Assembly: GCA_900546565.1 (NCBI GenBank)
Contig: URDC01000002.1
Span: 96,056-160,055 of the forward strand
DNA: 64,000 nucleotides
Direction of reading: 5' to 3'
Source of the DNA: an uncultured Opitutales bacterium
GTDB taxonomy: Bacteria; Verrucomicrobiota; Verrucomicrobiia; Opitutales; Intestinicryptomonadaceae
Each line of letters starts with the position of its first letter. Within the stretch, counting starts at the first letter, position 1. The notes below the pieces were generated by a model. The model saw only the letters and a program-made list of their open reading frames with translations. It searched no databases and was not told the DNA's origin. Both the position numbers and the translations under genes were made by a program. Positions 53,928-63,967 of the stretch are shown here, in pieces.

Positions 53928-54192
53928 TCGAGCCACCAAAATCGAGAAAAAGATAGCACTTTTTTAGCGCACAAAATTGAGGACCATTTTTCCCTTATTT
54001 CATAAGGCTTTGAAGCACATTTTTAAAACGCAGAGGGCAACAGTTCTAATCCGAACTGGTGGGGTTGACCTTCGGTTGCGAACTACTAATTTAAGATATT
54101 GATTTATAATAAAAATATCTTACAGTGCCTAAAATGATAACTTTTTCATAAAAAAGCCGAGCGAGAGCACTGTTTGGTTTCATCATATCTAT

Positions 54193-56313
54193 TTAGTTTT
54201 GTAGATTTTTCCGTTGTTGGAGCATTTTTTGATACTGTTCTTTAGTTGGTCGGCGGCGATTATCACTATTCTTACTATCAAATCCACGCTGTTGACGCAT
54301 TCTCATATATTGCTCTTTTGTTGGTTTTTGGCGATTATGTTGGCTGTTTGTTACTGTTTCTTCCCGTTGAGTTCCTTGCAAAGAAGGCTTCTTGATTGTA
54401 ATTTCCGGCAAATAGTAACTTTCAAGCGGCTTATATCCCAATTCTTGCATCAAATCGTTCCAATTATCTGGCAACTCAATTTTTATTGTTGCCATGCCAC
54501 CACCCGGCACGCTTAAAACCTTATTTCTGTTAGCATCACCGGTAACCACGATTGCAGTTTTGCCTTTTTTCATTACCGGAACAGTTTCCATTTGTGTTTT
54601 ACCTGTCCACTTTAACCAATTCGGCGTTTCTGTTGTTGATGCGTTTTCTGCTTTGGCTATTTTATCTCTGTGTTGTGCTAAAGTATAATGTCTGCCGTCA
54701 AAAGAACTGCCGGGGTTTGCATAAAAATTGGCATAGGCTCTTTCATCGAGCGAACGGCGGGCATTTTTAATCAAAGCATCTTCAAGTTCGTCTTTGCTGT
54801 ATCTTGAAGCTAAATCTCTTGCAACATATTCGGTGATAAAGAAAGTGCGATAAACAAAAGGAGTTCCGCTACCTAAGGCAAATTGCTCTTTTTCAACCGC
54901 ATCCCAAGACATCAATTCCATGATTTTATCCGCATCAGATGTTGCCGGTGTTAAATTGTTCCCCCAGTTTAAAGAAGATGCAGCCGTTAAAGTATTATCG
55001 TTGATCTTATATCCTTTTTGCACATGATACGGCAACCAACCGATACGAGCATTCGCTTCTTCATCTTCCGCCATTGCCCAAGAGGACAAATATCCAAATG
55101 TTCCCATGCGGTTTTTCTTAATATCGTATCCGCCGAGGTTTAGCATTGCCAAGTCAATAAAGCGACCAATTTTCTTATTGTTCTGCGCCGATATCTCTCC
55201 TTGTTCGGAACTGATACCAAGTTGTCTTGCAAGTGGTCCGTTGAGCCAAACGAAAGGTGTCCACGCATGCGTGCTGGAAAGTGTTCTTCTAAAATCGCCA
55301 TTCATCATTGCTTTGGCAAAAGCTATTAATATCGGCATATATTCAGGTTTTGCCCCGCTCATTGCCCCGATAACTGCAATTGTATGCACGGTTGCCTTGC
55401 GATAGCTTGGCGGAATATCGCCGATGACATAGTCTTTATCAAGCGAAGTGTATTTGAGAAACTCATCAACTTTTTTCTTGGTTGGCGGTACAATCGGCAA
55501 ACCATCCGACCAGCCTTGATTTTCAAAAAATTCCTGCACTTCTTCCAAAGAATTTAAAGAGGTTACAAAATCTTTGCCAATCTTAATTTTTGCCGAGGCT
55601 TCTTTTATTTCTTCTTCTGTAATCTGTTTTGTTAAGCCCTTCACAATTTGCGGCCATAGGATATTTTGGGTATTTTGTTTTAATTCTTCGTTTGTATGGG
55701 CAGAAAATGCTCCCGGATATACGGCTACTCTTTGCACGGTGACACCGGCGGTTAAGGCTGTGGATTTTGCCTGTTCAACAAATCCCGGAGCGGCTATCAT
55801 CACACAAGGTATACCCAAATATTCTGCCGTAATGCACGAACCTTCTTCTTTCGGCGTGCAAATACCGCAACCGCCATTGCCGGAAATAACGGCATCAACT
55901 TTCATTTCTTTGAGTTTTCGCTCAAATTCATCTTTTTGTGCTCTTTTGACACCCGGTGCCGGATATGGTCCTGCATAACCGATTTCATTTAGCAATATCA
56001 CTTTGGCATTCGGATAGTTTTCTAATATAAGTCTTTTGATTTCAGGATGTGTGACTCTTGCCATAAAACTGCCACCGACAACAGCTATTGTTTTATTATC
56101 TAATGTGTCAAGACGCGGGGCTTGCTTGATTTGCTTAATTGTTGCATCTCCAACCGGTGAATACACTTCATATCTTATTTGTTTCTTTTCTTCCAAAACA
56201 TCTGATAACGGACAGCTAGCACTTGAAGCAAATAATTCATCAACAGATGAAGCATAACCCGAATTAATAAAACAAGTAACAATAGCAACAGATAATAAAG
56301 CAACTTTTTTCAT
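54193..56313 (-). CDS. Secreted UGSC-like protein of foreign composition
   Basis: The 706-residue protein has a signal peptide (MKKVALLSVAIVTCFINSGYAS). The first domain (to about 210) includes AVVGGSFMARVTHPEI and ISGNGGCGICTPKEEGSC (about 141-158), in the place of the UGSC-family active-site motif, with Cys where some relatives have selenocysteine. A second domain begins with NQGWSDGLPIVPPTKKKVDE (about 260-279). The tail has two copies of a PTKEQYxxMxQQR motif. Codon use is clearly AT-rich compared with the flanks, and the gene lies within a tRNA-bounded insert. Reaction unknown; family assignment is from memory of motif layout. Confidence 0.6.
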   Translation of the reverse strand: MKKVALLSVAIVTCFINSGYASSVDELFASSASCPLSDVLEEKKQIRYEVYSPVGDATIKQIKQAPRLDTLDNKTIAVVGGSFMARVTHPEIKRLILENYPNAKVILLNEIGYAGPYPAPGVKRAQKDEFERKLKEMKVDAVISGNGGCGICTPKEEGSCITAEYLGIPCVMIAAPGFVEQAKSTALTAGVTVQRVAVYPGAFSAHTNEELKQNTQNILWPQIVKGLTKQITEEEIKEASAKIKIGKDFVTSLNSLEEVQEFFENQGWSDGLPIVPPTKKKVDEFLKYTSLDKDYVIGDIPPSYRKATVHTIAVIGAMSGAKPEYMPILIAFAKAMMNGDFRRTLSSTHAWTPFVWLNGPLARQLGISSEQGEISAQNNKKIGRFIDLAMLNLGGYDIKKNRMGTFGYLSSWAMAEDEEANARIGWLPYHVQKGYKINDNTLTAASSLNWGNNLTPATSDADKIMELMSWDAVEKEQFALGSGTPFVYRTFFITEYVARDLASRYSKDELEDALIKNARRSLDERAYANFYANPGSSFDGRHYTLAQHRDKIAKAENASTTETPNWLKWTGKTQMETVPVMKKGKTAIVVTGDANRNKVLSVPGGGMATIKIELPDNWNDLMQELGYKPLESYYLPEITIKKPSLQGTQREETVTNSQHNRQKPTKEQYMRMRQQRGFDSKNSDNRRRPTKEQYQKMLQQRKNLQN

Positions 56314-56364
56314 AAAATGTCCTTTGCAGACTTCGACTTATGCAATAAATTCACATACATTTTT

Positions 56365-56650
56365 ATAAAATATCAAATAAAAATTTCATTGAATAATATA
56401 GGGATTCGCGTTTCTCAAAAGCATATAGATAAACAAATGAAAGAGATGAATCTTGTTTGTAAACAAACGCGCATTCACAAGAAAAGTTTTGAGTTTTTTA
56501 GTATTATGAAAAGAGAAGAACTTTCTCATAATTTTTACAACTCAAAGGAACATTTAGATGCTGTTGTTGCTTAATATATTGATTTCTTTAATAATGCTCG
56601 TCCGCATCGCAAATTAAAAAATATGTCACCAAATCAATCCGAGCTAATTT
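56365..56650 (+). pseudogene. IS3-family transposase remnant, internally deleted
   Basis: One frame reads NNIGIRVSQKHIDKQMKEMN (the HTH_21-type segment at the start of IS3 OrfB) and then jumps directly to MKREELSHNFYNSKEHLDAV and, after an in-frame TAA at 56572, to YIDFFNNARPHRKLKNMSPN, the normal OrfB end. The DDE catalytic core between them is missing. It is therefore a dead fragment. No terminal inverted repeats are evident. The gap 56651-56835 holds nothing recognisable. Confidence 0.8.
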
Positions 56651-56835
56651 ACTGCCAAAACTTACAAATAACAGACATAACCGTCTTCACCGTGACTTTT
56701 ACATTTCGCTACTTTCATAAAAACCTTGTCGCGAAAATGTCGCAAATTTTCGCCCTCAAAACAAGCTTTTTTGATGGGTTCCGCTTTCCTCTCAAAATCT
56801 TTTAAAACACTTCAATAACCCTACAACACAGTGAC

Positions 56836-56891
56836 AATCAAACAAAAAAGCCTGCAAACTGCGATGTTTACAGGCTTTTATTTTGGTCGAG
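56836..56891. repeat. 56-bp direct repeat, right copy (at tRNA-Pro)
   Basis: This is the copy joined to the intact tRNA-Pro. It covers the last 4 acceptor-stem bases, the ACCA end and the terminator. With 53872-53927 it brackets about 2.9 kb of AT-rich DNA, like attL/attR of an element inserted at a tRNA 3' end. Confidence 0.8.
56845..56880 (-). terminator. Terminator of tRNA-Pro
   Basis: Stem aaaagcctg/caggctttt with an inner aaac/gttt pairing; T run on the minus strand. It directly follows the tRNA 3' end. Confidence 0.8.
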
Positions 56892-56960
56892 GTGAGTGGA
56901 TTCGAACCACCGGCCTCTACGTCCCGAACGTAGCGCTCTACCAGACTAAGCTACACCTCG
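56884..56960 (-). tRNA. tRNA-Pro (anticodon CGG)
   Basis: The minus strand folds as a 77-base cloverleaf. It has a 7-bp acceptor CGAGGTG/CACCTCG, a D-arm with GCTTAGTCTGGTAGAGC and an anticodon stem CTACG/CGTAG around the loop TTCGGGA (anticodon CGG). The T-arm is CGGTGGTTCGAATCCACTC-like, followed by discriminator A and an encoded CCA. It decodes CCG proline codons and appears intact despite the insertion at its 3' side. Confidence 0.96.
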
Positions 56961-56989
56961 ATTCCAAATACGCACAATGCGACTTTAAA

Positions 56990-58816
56990 TCACATTGTCC
57001 TGTCTTTATACACCAAAAATGCAAACGGTGCAACTAATATTTGCAAAAATATGAAAATTAAAAACCAGAACCAACCACCGTCGATGAATCCGTAGGAATG
57101 CACTCCCACACCGAGCAGGTTGACGCCGAACCACGCCCATGCCACGACAATGTTTCCGAGTGCCGACAATGCGAGAAAAAACCTGTCGTTTACCACGCGC
57201 AGCAAGCGGCAATGCATTGTTGCGGCAATCCACAAGACTATCATAAGCGCGCCGTTCTCTTTCGGGTCCCACCCCCAGAAGCGTCCCCAGCTCATATCAG
57301 CCCAGATTCCGCCGAGCATTGTTCCCATAAAAGTGAAGACGAGGCTTATGCACAATATTGCGTAGACGGTGTTGGCGGTTTTTGCGGTCTCCGCGCCGAA
57401 ATTGCCGCGCGAAAAGGCGTTGGAGACGAGCCGCACCGACGCCATAAAGCCCGCCAAGAACACACCGCAATATCCGAGCATAATTGTCATAACGTGGGTT
57501 GAAAGCCAGAAATTCGAATTCAGGACGGCGCGCATCATACCCATTGTATCGCCGCTATACGGCATATTTACGGCAACCAAAAGCGAAAGGAGTCCGCCCA
57601 ATGCCGCAGATACCGCCGCAGATACCGTGCCCCTGCGCAAGTAGATTGTCCATCCGACGGCGGCGATTATCGCGCCCGTAAAGACTACCGACGAATAGAA
57701 ATTCGTTACAGGCGGACGCTGCTGGATATACACGCGCGCTATTATTGCGGCGATGTGAACGACTGCCGCCACACCGAGGAAGACCGTCCCGAATGTCGAG
57801 CAACCCTTTTGGCGCAGCAATGCGAAGACAAAGAAAACTATCGATGCCCCATAAAGCAGCAATCCCGCAAAAAACGGGTCGATGAAATTGACGAAATTTT
57901 CGATGCGCACGCGTGTAAAATCAATATCCTCCGCGCCCCGCACCGCCGCGAAAATTCCGTCCGCCGCCCTTTCGAGCGCGGGCAAATTTCCGATTTTAAG
58001 CGCGTCCGCCGCCGCCGCGAACTCCGCCAACTCGCGCGTTGAAATTGCATCGGGCGGACGCGCCAACAAGGCCTGCGCAGGCGTAAAGAAACCGTCCTTT
58101 CCCGCGACACTGCGCAAGACGGCGGTCGTATTTTGGGAATCGAATGCGGCAAGCGAGCGCAGGAACGAAAGCGTTTCGTGCGCCGCCAAAAGTTTTTCGT
58201 CGTGCGGGGAGCGGTTTTGTTTTTTCGCCTCCGCAAGCTCGACGGCGGCGGCGTTGACTGCCGACTGCCAATTTTCGAGCCCGCCCGAAAAAGTTTCGGC
58301 GTTCGGAAAATTCACGCCCACTGACTGAGCCGCGGAAGCGAACGCGAATGCACCCTGCAACAAATCCGCGCACGCGGCGGCGTATTTGCCGCCGTCCTCC
58401 GACTGTGCCGAAGCCGCGAGAGCGTCGTAGTTTTTTTCGACCGCCGCGTATGAAACGCATCGCCCCTGTGCACCCAAAAATTTTTGCAAGTCGCGGTTGT
58501 CAGTGCGCAAAAACGGCTGCTGCGAAAGTTTGTCGAAATCGGCGCAGACAAGCCAAAGCCACTTCGACGCCGAGACGCGTTTGCCGTCGACTTTCGCCGA
58601 AATCTTGCCGGAGAAGGATTTCAGGATGTCCGCCGCCGCGCTTGAAAGCGGCATTGTGCGCCCCGCGCGCTGGACGGGCAATGCGCCGAGGCTGTCGCCG
58701 AGCGCGCCGTCGAAAATCGGGTCGGCGCAAAATTGGTTGACCGCGAAGGGTGCAAGTGTGAGTATTGCGGCGCAGCACGCGGCGAATGAGGTTTTGAAAA
58801 ATCCGCGCAAGCTCAT
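56990..58816 (-). CDS. ccsA: CcsA/ResC-type cytochrome c biogenesis protein with large N-terminal region
   Basis: The 608-residue protein has a signal-like segment (about 5-30), a 320-residue Ala-rich extracytoplasmic region, and then about eight membrane segments with the haem-handling WWD-type motif SWGRFWGWDPKENGALM (about 510-526). Conserved His residues in LSTHVMTIMLGY and GVGVHSYGF fit haem ligands. It acts with ResB in system II cytochrome c maturation. I used ATG at 58816, which overlaps the resB stop by ATGA. Confidence 0.92.
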   Translation of the reverse strand: MSLRGFFKTSFAACCAAILTLAPFAVNQFCADPIFDGALGDSLGALPVQRAGRTMPLSSAAADILKSFSGKISAKVDGKRVSASKWLWLVCADFDKLSQQPFLRTDNRDLQKFLGAQGRCVSYAAVEKNYDALAASAQSEDGGKYAAACADLLQGAFAFASAAQSVGVNFPNAETFSGGLENWQSAVNAAAVELAEAKKQNRSPHDEKLLAAHETLSFLRSLAAFDSQNTTAVLRSVAGKDGFFTPAQALLARPPDAISTRELAEFAAAADALKIGNLPALERAADGIFAAVRGAEDIDFTRVRIENFVNFIDPFFAGLLLYGASIVFFVFALLRQKGCSTFGTVFLGVAAVVHIAAIIARVYIQQRPPVTNFYSSVVFTGAIIAAVGWTIYLRRGTVSAAVSAALGGLLSLLVAVNMPYSGDTMGMMRAVLNSNFWLSTHVMTIMLGYCGVFLAGFMASVRLVSNAFSRGNFGAETAKTANTVYAILCISLVFTFMGTMLGGIWADMSWGRFWGWDPKENGALMIVLWIAATMHCRLLRVVNDRFFLALSALGNIVVAWAWFGVNLLGVGVHSYGFIDGGWFWFLIFIFLQILVAPFAFLVYKDRTM

Positions 58817-59574
58817 TTTTTCGTCCTCCAAAATTTGGCGGCAAAAGCGATTACCATTCCGAAAAACGCCGCAAAAACCGACAGCCACGGCAGCATTCGC
58901 GCGGGATTGCGCACGGCGGTAAGAATGCTTGTTTTTCCGTCGTCGGCGTAGGAGCTTTGGTAAAATGTCCAGCCCATAAACGATGCGGGCGAATTCATTT
59001 CAATCAACGCCTCGGTGTTGGAATTGCCGTGGATAAAAACGACTTTGCTTGCGAAGCTTTTGGGAATGTCGCTGCCCTTCCAATTCTCGCGCTCGAAGCC
59101 CAGAAGTTTGAGCGAAAACGGCAGATATTTTATTTGCGAAACTCCGCCGCGCTCGACAAAAACCGCGTTCGAAGTCTCGCCCTCGCGAACCGAAAGCCTG
59201 CCCTCCTCGCGCATAAAATACTGCAATGCTCCCGAGAAAATAAGCAACACAATCGCGCAATGGACAACCGAATTGCCGAAGCCCGACATGTCGAACGACA
59301 GGTATTTGAGAATGCTGAAAACTATGTTAACCACCGCAAGAACACCGACCGCCGCCCCGCCGACAAAAGGGAACTTAACGCCGCCTAACGAACCGATTGC
59401 AAAGAAGCTTTCGAAATACGTCTGAGCCGCGCGTTCGACGCCAATCTGCGTCTGTGCAAGCGTTGCGACAAACACAAGCAGCACCGAATAAAATAGAATG
59501 CCCACAGTCAACCGCGGCGACGCCGCAATTTCGGATATTCGTCCAAACAGTTTCACGTTTTTAGCAGTTTTCAA
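58813..59574 (-). CDS. resB: ResB-like cytochrome c biogenesis protein
   Basis: The 253-residue protein has membrane segments near residues 22-42, 70-92, 100-118 and 228-247. The ResB-like periplasmic part ends in SPASFMGWTFYQSSYADDG and RNPARMLPWLSVFAAFFGM. It is short compared with classical ResB. With ccsA directly downstream it forms a system II pair. The first possible start is TTG at 59574, with a GTG 6 codons later, so the exact start is uncertain. Confidence 0.85.
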   Translation of the reverse strand: MKTAKNVKLFGRISEIAASPRLTVGILFYSVLLVFVATLAQTQIGVERAAQTYFESFFAIGSLGGVKFPFVGGAAVGVLAVVNIVFSILKYLSFDMSGFGNSVVHCAIVLLIFSGALQYFMREEGRLSVREGETSNAVFVERGGVSQIKYLPFSLKLLGFERENWKGSDIPKSFASKVVFIHGNSNTEALIEMNSPASFMGWTFYQSSYADDGKTSILTAVRNPARMLPWLSVFAAFFGMVIAFAAKFWRTKK

Positions 59575-59744
59575 GTTGTTGTTTTACGCCGCGCAACAGC
59601 CCGAAATCGACACGGACGACGCCGCAGATTTCCCCGTTTTTACAGGGTTTATATCGTCAAAAAGACCGCGCGAGTCTAAAAAAAAATGCGCGTCGCCGAA
59701 ATGTCTTTCAGAGGAAATAAATGCGGCGGCGCGCGGGAAGATTT

Positions 59745-60845
59745 CTATACGTTGAATCTGAACAAGGCTACGTCGCCGTCGCGGAAAACGTATTCCTTGC
59801 CTTCGAGTCGGTATTTGCCCGCCTCGCGGGCGTGCGCGACGTTGCCGGCGGCAACCAAGTCGTCGTATGAAACGACCTCCGCCTTGATGAAGCCGCGCTC
59901 GAAATCGGTGTGTATTATGCCCGCGCACTGCGGGGCGGTCATTCCCTTTTTGAATGTCCAAGCGCGGACTTCGGGTTCGCCCGCGGTGAAATAGCTGGCT
60001 AGCCCCAAGAGGTCGTAGGTGCGGCGGATAAGTGTGGAAACGCCGCTGTCGTCGACGCCGAGTTCTTTCAGATACTCGCGCGACTCCTCGGGCGAGAGCG
60101 ACGAAAGCTCCTCTTCCAAACGCGCGCAGATGACGCAAGTTGAAGCGTTGTGTTCTTTGCGGGCAAACTCCGCGACTGCCTCGACATAGGCGTTGGTGCC
60201 CGCTGCCAAGTCGTCCTCGGAAACGTTGCACGCGTAAATTACGGGCTTTGACGTGAGCAGGAAGTAGGACTTCACGCGCTCGGCGTCCTCATCGGCGAGT
60301 TCGAGCGTGTTGGCGGGCTTGTTGTTGTTGAGGTGTTCGAGCAGGCGTTCGAGAAGTTCGACGTTCTTGATGGCGTCCTTGTCCATTCCCTTAGCCTTTT
60401 TGCGGTTGCTGTCGAGCTGTTTTTCGCAGCTTTGAATGTCGCTTAAAATAAGCTCGGTTGTGATGATATCGATGTCGCGGACGGGGTCGACGGAGCTCAT
60501 ACTGTGGACGATGTCGTCGTCGTCGAAGCAGCGCACGACTTCGACTACCGCGTCGACCTCCCTGATATTTGCCAAAAATTTGTTGCCCAAGCCCTCGCCC
60601 TTGCTCGCGCCCGCGACGAGACCGGCGATGTCGACGAACTCGATTGCCGCGGGAATTATCTTCTGCGTTTTGGCGATTTTCGCCAGCACTGCGAGGCGGT
60701 CGTCGGGGACTTCCACGACGCCGATGTTGGGCTCTATCGTGCAAAACGGATAGTTTGCCGCCTCGGCGTTGCGCGAGCGCGTGAGGGCGTTAAAAAGGGT
60801 GCTTTTGCCTACGTTCGGCAAACCGACTATACCTGCTTTCAGCAT
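59745..60845 (-). CDS. ychF: Redox-regulated ATPase/GTPase YchF
   Basis: The 366-residue Obg-family P-loop protein has G1 GIVGLPNVGKSTLFNALT, G3-like FVDIAGLVAGASKGEGLGNK, a coiled-coil insertion, and a C-terminal TGS-like domain ending FRDGDVALFRFNV. It binds ATP in preference to GTP and associates with ribosomes. It is full-length. Confidence 0.97.
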   Translation of the reverse strand: MLKAGIVGLPNVGKSTLFNALTRSRNAEAANYPFCTIEPNIGVVEVPDDRLAVLAKIAKTQKIIPAAIEFVDIAGLVAGASKGEGLGNKFLANIREVDAVVEVVRCFDDDDIVHSMSSVDPVRDIDIITTELILSDIQSCEKQLDSNRKKAKGMDKDAIKNVELLERLLEHLNNNKPANTLELADEDAERVKSYFLLTSKPVIYACNVSEDDLAAGTNAYVEAVAEFARKEHNASTCVICARLEEELSSLSPEESREYLKELGVDDSGVSTLIRRTYDLLGLASYFTAGEPEVRAWTFKKGMTAPQCAGIIHTDFERGFIKAEVVSYDDLVAAGNVAHAREAGKYRLEGKEYVFRDGDVALFRFNV

Positions 60846-60866
60846 TTTCTGTCCTCCGAAATAACG

Positions 60867-62069
60867 TTAGTCGCGGGGCCCGTATTCGAGGGTGATGCCG
60901 TCGCGGATAATTGTGACGTGGTTCTTCTTGTCGGGGCGCGCCGACTTCTCAGTTCTGCCGACAATCGCGGCGTCTATGCCGAAGCTCTTGGCGACTGCCA
61001 AAACCTTTTTCGCGTCCTCGGGTTTGCAATAAACCTCCATTCGGTGCCCCATATTGTAGACTTCGAACATCTCTTTGTCGGAGGTTTTACTCGCCTTTTG
61101 GATAGCCCCGAATATGGGCGGAACGGGCAGCATATTGTCTTTTATAAAGTGCACGCCCCTGCCAAAGCGCAGACATTTTGTCTGTCCGCCGCCCGAGCAA
61201 TGGACGAGCCCTTTTATCAGTTTAGGATACTTTTTGAGAATTTTCATTATCACGGGCGCGTATGTGCGCGTGGGCGAAAGCAGAGCCTGACCGACGGTCA
61301 TATTGGAGCCTTCGAGTTTGTCCTCCAACTTGAACGGCCCGCAATAGACGAGTTTTTTGTCGGTGTTTGGGTCGAATGTTTCGGGATATTTTTTGCGGTA
61401 GTAGGGCGAAAGCATATCGTGGCGCGCGCTGGTAAGCCCGTTCGAGCCTATGCCGCTGTTTTCGAAATCCTCGTATTTAGCCCTGCCCGCCGAAGAGAGC
61501 CCGACAATGGCGAGCCCCGGTTTTATCTCCGCACCCGAAATCACGTTTTTGCGCTCCATAACCGCGACTGCGCAGCTGTCGACTACAACAGCTCCCGTGA
61601 GATCGCCGACGTCGGCGGTCTCGCCTCCGCCCGAGAAAATCTTGACCCCCAATCTGCGCAATTTTGCGAGAAAATCCTCCGAGCCCAAAATCAGCTGCGC
61701 CAATGCCTCGCCCGAAAAATTCCTGGCATTGCGGTTGACGGTGTTCGAGATCAGAATGCGTTCGACTGCGCCTATGCAAAGCAGGTCGTCGATGTTCATA
61801 ACTATCGAATCCTGCGAGATGCCCCTGAAAACGGAGGCGTCGCCTGTTTCCTTATAATACAGGTAGGCGATTATGGACTTTGTGCCGCTGCCGTCGGAAT
61901 GTATCACGTTGCAGCGCGACTTTTTGCCCGTGAGAAAATCCTCGGTTATTTTGCAGAACGCGCCCCTGAAAACCCCCTGATCGAGCTTGTCGACGGCGGC
62001 GTGCACCTCCTCTTTCCCAGCCGAAACGCCCCTTGCGGCGTATCTGTCCGTTTGCGATTTTTTAACCAT
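60867..62069 (-). CDS. purM: PurM-like phosphoribosylformylglycinamidine cyclo-ligase (AIR synthase-related)
   Basis: The 400-residue protein has the PurM fold: [33 protein letters not shown], a [13 protein letters not shown] glycine-rich ATP site, [23 protein letters not shown] and [14 protein letters not shown]. It is somewhat longer and more divergent than standard PurM (about 345 residues), as in a Bacteroidota/Verrucomicrobiota branch. I used ATG at 62069 over the TTG at 62075. It catalyses the AIR-forming step of purine synthesis if it is a true PurM. Confidence 0.85.
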   Translation of the reverse strand: MVKKSQTDRYAARGVSAGKEEVHAAVDKLDQGVFRGAFCKITEDFLTGKKSRCNVIHSDGSGTKSIIAYLYYKETGDASVFRGISQDSIVMNIDDLLCIGAVERILISNTVNRNARNFSGEALAQLILGSEDFLAKLRRLGVKIFSGGGETADVGDLTGAVVVDSCAVAVMERKNVISGAEIKPGLAIVGLSSAGRAKYEDFENSGIGSNGLTSARHDMLSPYYRKKYPETFDPNTDKKLVYCGPFKLEDKLEGSNMTVGQALLSPTRTYAPVIMKILKKYPKLIKGLVHCSGGGQTKCLRFGRGVHFIKDNMLPVPPIFGAIQKASKTSDKEMFEVYNMGHRMEVYCKPEDAKKVLAVAKSFGIDAAIVGRTEKSARPDKKNHVTIIRDGITLEYGPRD

Positions 62070-62117
62070 AATCAAATTTGTTGGAATTTACTTTTTGTTA
62101 TCCGATTTTATAAAAAA

Positions 62118-62723
62118 CTATTTTCCCATAAAGCGGGAGAACGCCGCCTTCAATTCGTCGTAATTGCGGGCGACGGGGAGGTCGGCGTTTTCGGCGGCGA
62201 ACTTTTCGGTGGGGCGGTACATGACAGCCTTGTCAGCGGCGCGAAGCATTGAAAGGTCGTTGTAGGAGTCGCCCGTCGAGAATACATCGAAATTCAACGC
62301 CTTGAACGCCTCGACGGTTTTGCGTTTCTGGTCGGAAATGCGCAGGCGGTAGCCCGAAACAAAGCCGTTGGCGTCGATTTCCAAATCGTGGCAAAAAAGC
62401 GTCGGATTGCCGAGTTTTGCCATAAGCGGACGCGCGAACTGTTCGAATGTGTCCGACAAAATCACCGCGCGGGTTTGCGACGTAAGCCACTGCATAAATT
62501 CGCGCGCGCCGTCGAGAGGTTCGAGTGTCGATATGACAGCCTCGATATCGGCGAGCTTCACGCCGCGCTTTGCGAGAATGTCGAGGCGGTAGCGCATAAG
62601 CTTGTCGTAGTCCGGCTCGTCGCGCGTTGTCCTGCGCAACTCGGGAATGCCCGCGGCGTCGGCGAAGGCAATCCAGATTTCGGGAATCAAAACCCCCTCC
62701 AAGTCGAGTGTGACGATATTCAT
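62118..62723 (-). CDS. thrH: Phosphoserine phosphatase/homoserine phosphotransferase ThrH
   Basis: The 201-residue HAD-family protein starts MNIVTLDLEGVLIPEIWIAF (nucleophile Asp in DLEG, a ThrH hallmark), has TTRDEPDYDKLMRYR, AVILSDTFEQF and GDSYNDLSML. ThrH moves phosphate from phosphoserine to homoserine or water. Its ATG overlaps the tolB stop by one base (TAATG), so the frame open upstream is not used. Confidence 0.95.
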   Translation of the reverse strand: MNIVTLDLEGVLIPEIWIAFADAAGIPELRRTTRDEPDYDKLMRYRLDILAKRGVKLADIEAVISTLEPLDGAREFMQWLTSQTRAVILSDTFEQFARPLMAKLGNPTLFCHDLEIDANGFVSGYRLRISDQKRKTVEAFKALNFDVFSTGDSYNDLSMLRAADKAVMYRPTEKFAAENADLPVARNYDELKAAFSRFMGK

Positions 62724-63919
62724 TAGCGTGTGTATACGAAGTCGGGGTCTGAGAGCGAGCCGAGGGACGCCGAATGAAGCGGCGTCTGCTTGCCCGTTTC
62801 GGTGTCGATGACGTAAAGCCGGCGGGCTTTGCCGAAGGATTTTTGACAAACCAAATGGCGGCCGTCGCTGAGCCACTTTGCCCCCGACGTGCTCGCGCCG
62901 CGGCTTACAACTTTTGCCTCGCGCGTTTTGAAATTGTATGTGGCAACCTGAAAACCCGAGCCCTGCGCAATCGTGAAGGCTATCAAATCGGGGTTTGCCC
63001 AATTCCAGTCGGGTTCGGAACAATATTTGCTAAGGCGCGTATTGACGACCTGCATTTTTCCGCCCGTTGCGGGCATTGTGTAAATCTGCGGGAACCCGCG
63101 CATATCGCTTGCGAAAATCAGTTTCGAGCCGTCGGGCGAAAAGCTTGCCGAACTTTCGGTTGCGGTCGTGCGCGTGACCCTGCGCAAGCCCTTGCAGCGC
63201 GAGTTACCGACCCAGATTTCGGCGTTGCCCGAAGAAGTTAAAATGACCGCCATTTTCGAGCCGTCGGGCGACATTGCACCGCCGCAATTACTGCCCTTGT
63301 ATTTTGCCAAGGTCGAACGGGTGTTTGTGTTGAGGTCGATTCTGAACAAGTCCATAAGCCCCGCGCGGTAGTAGCCCGTGTAGGCGATGCTCGAACCGTC
63401 GGGCGAGAAGTGCGGCCAGAGCGAATCGGACTTGTCGCGGGTGATGACGCGTATGTTTCTAAAAACCATATCCGACACCGCTATTTCGGAAGTTCCGCCC
63501 GCGACTTTCGCGTATGCGAAGGTGAGTTTTCCCGCGAAGTAGCCGCGTTTGCGCAGTGTCTTTTCGACGCAAAAATCGCACGCCTTCATAAGCGCGTTGA
63601 CGGGGTTTGCACCCGATAAAACGCGCTCGGCGACGCCTGCGCCCTTGATTGTGGCTTTGACGGAGTTGTCGGAAACCCTGTCGAAAGTGAAGACGAACTG
63701 CGCCTTCTGCGGAGTCGTCAAAACGTAGCTGCCGTGAGTGGAAAACGCGCGGGTTGCGAGCGATTTAAGTGTGGCGTCGCCCGAGGCAATCGCGACCCTG
63801 TAAACGGGGACGTTTGAACGCTGGGCGTCGCCATCGACGGTTATATTGATGTCCTGCGCGGACACTGCCGCAGCGCAAAAGAACGCCGCAATTACTGCAA
63901 AAAATTTTCTTCTAATCAT
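62723..63919 (-). CDS. tolB: TolB-like beta-propeller protein
   Basis: The 398-residue protein has a signal peptide (MIRRKFFAVIAAFFCAAAVSA), a TolB N-terminal domain (to about 160) and a beta-propeller with repeated FSPDGSSIAYTG, MSPDGSKMAVIL and FSPDGSKLIFAS motifs. TolB works with Pal and TolA in outer-membrane integrity and cell division; no other tol gene is in the window. The thrH overlap suggests co-transcription. Confidence 0.9.
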   Translation of the reverse strand: MIRRKFFAVIAAFFCAAAVSAQDINITVDGDAQRSNVPVYRVAIASGDATLKSLATRAFSTHGSYVLTTPQKAQFVFTFDRVSDNSVKATIKGAGVAERVLSGANPVNALMKACDFCVEKTLRKRGYFAGKLTFAYAKVAGGTSEIAVSDMVFRNIRVITRDKSDSLWPHFSPDGSSIAYTGYYRAGLMDLFRIDLNTNTRSTLAKYKGSNCGGAMSPDGSKMAVILTSSGNAEIWVGNSRCKGLRRVTRTTATESSASFSPDGSKLIFASDMRGFPQIYTMPATGGKMQVVNTRLSKYCSEPDWNWANPDLIAFTIAQGSGFQVATYNFKTREAKVVSRGASTSGAKWLSDGRHLVCQKSFGKARRLYVIDTETGKQTPLHSASLGSLSDPDFVYTR

Positions 63920-63967
63920 ACTCGGAATCTATATTTTCACATTCCCGTTTTATTTCAACACTTTTAT

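Noticed and set aside
60504..62252. 582-codon plus-strand frame across ychF and purM
   Set aside because: It is antisense to two well-identified enzymes; GC-rich codon bias leaves the opposite strand open by chance.
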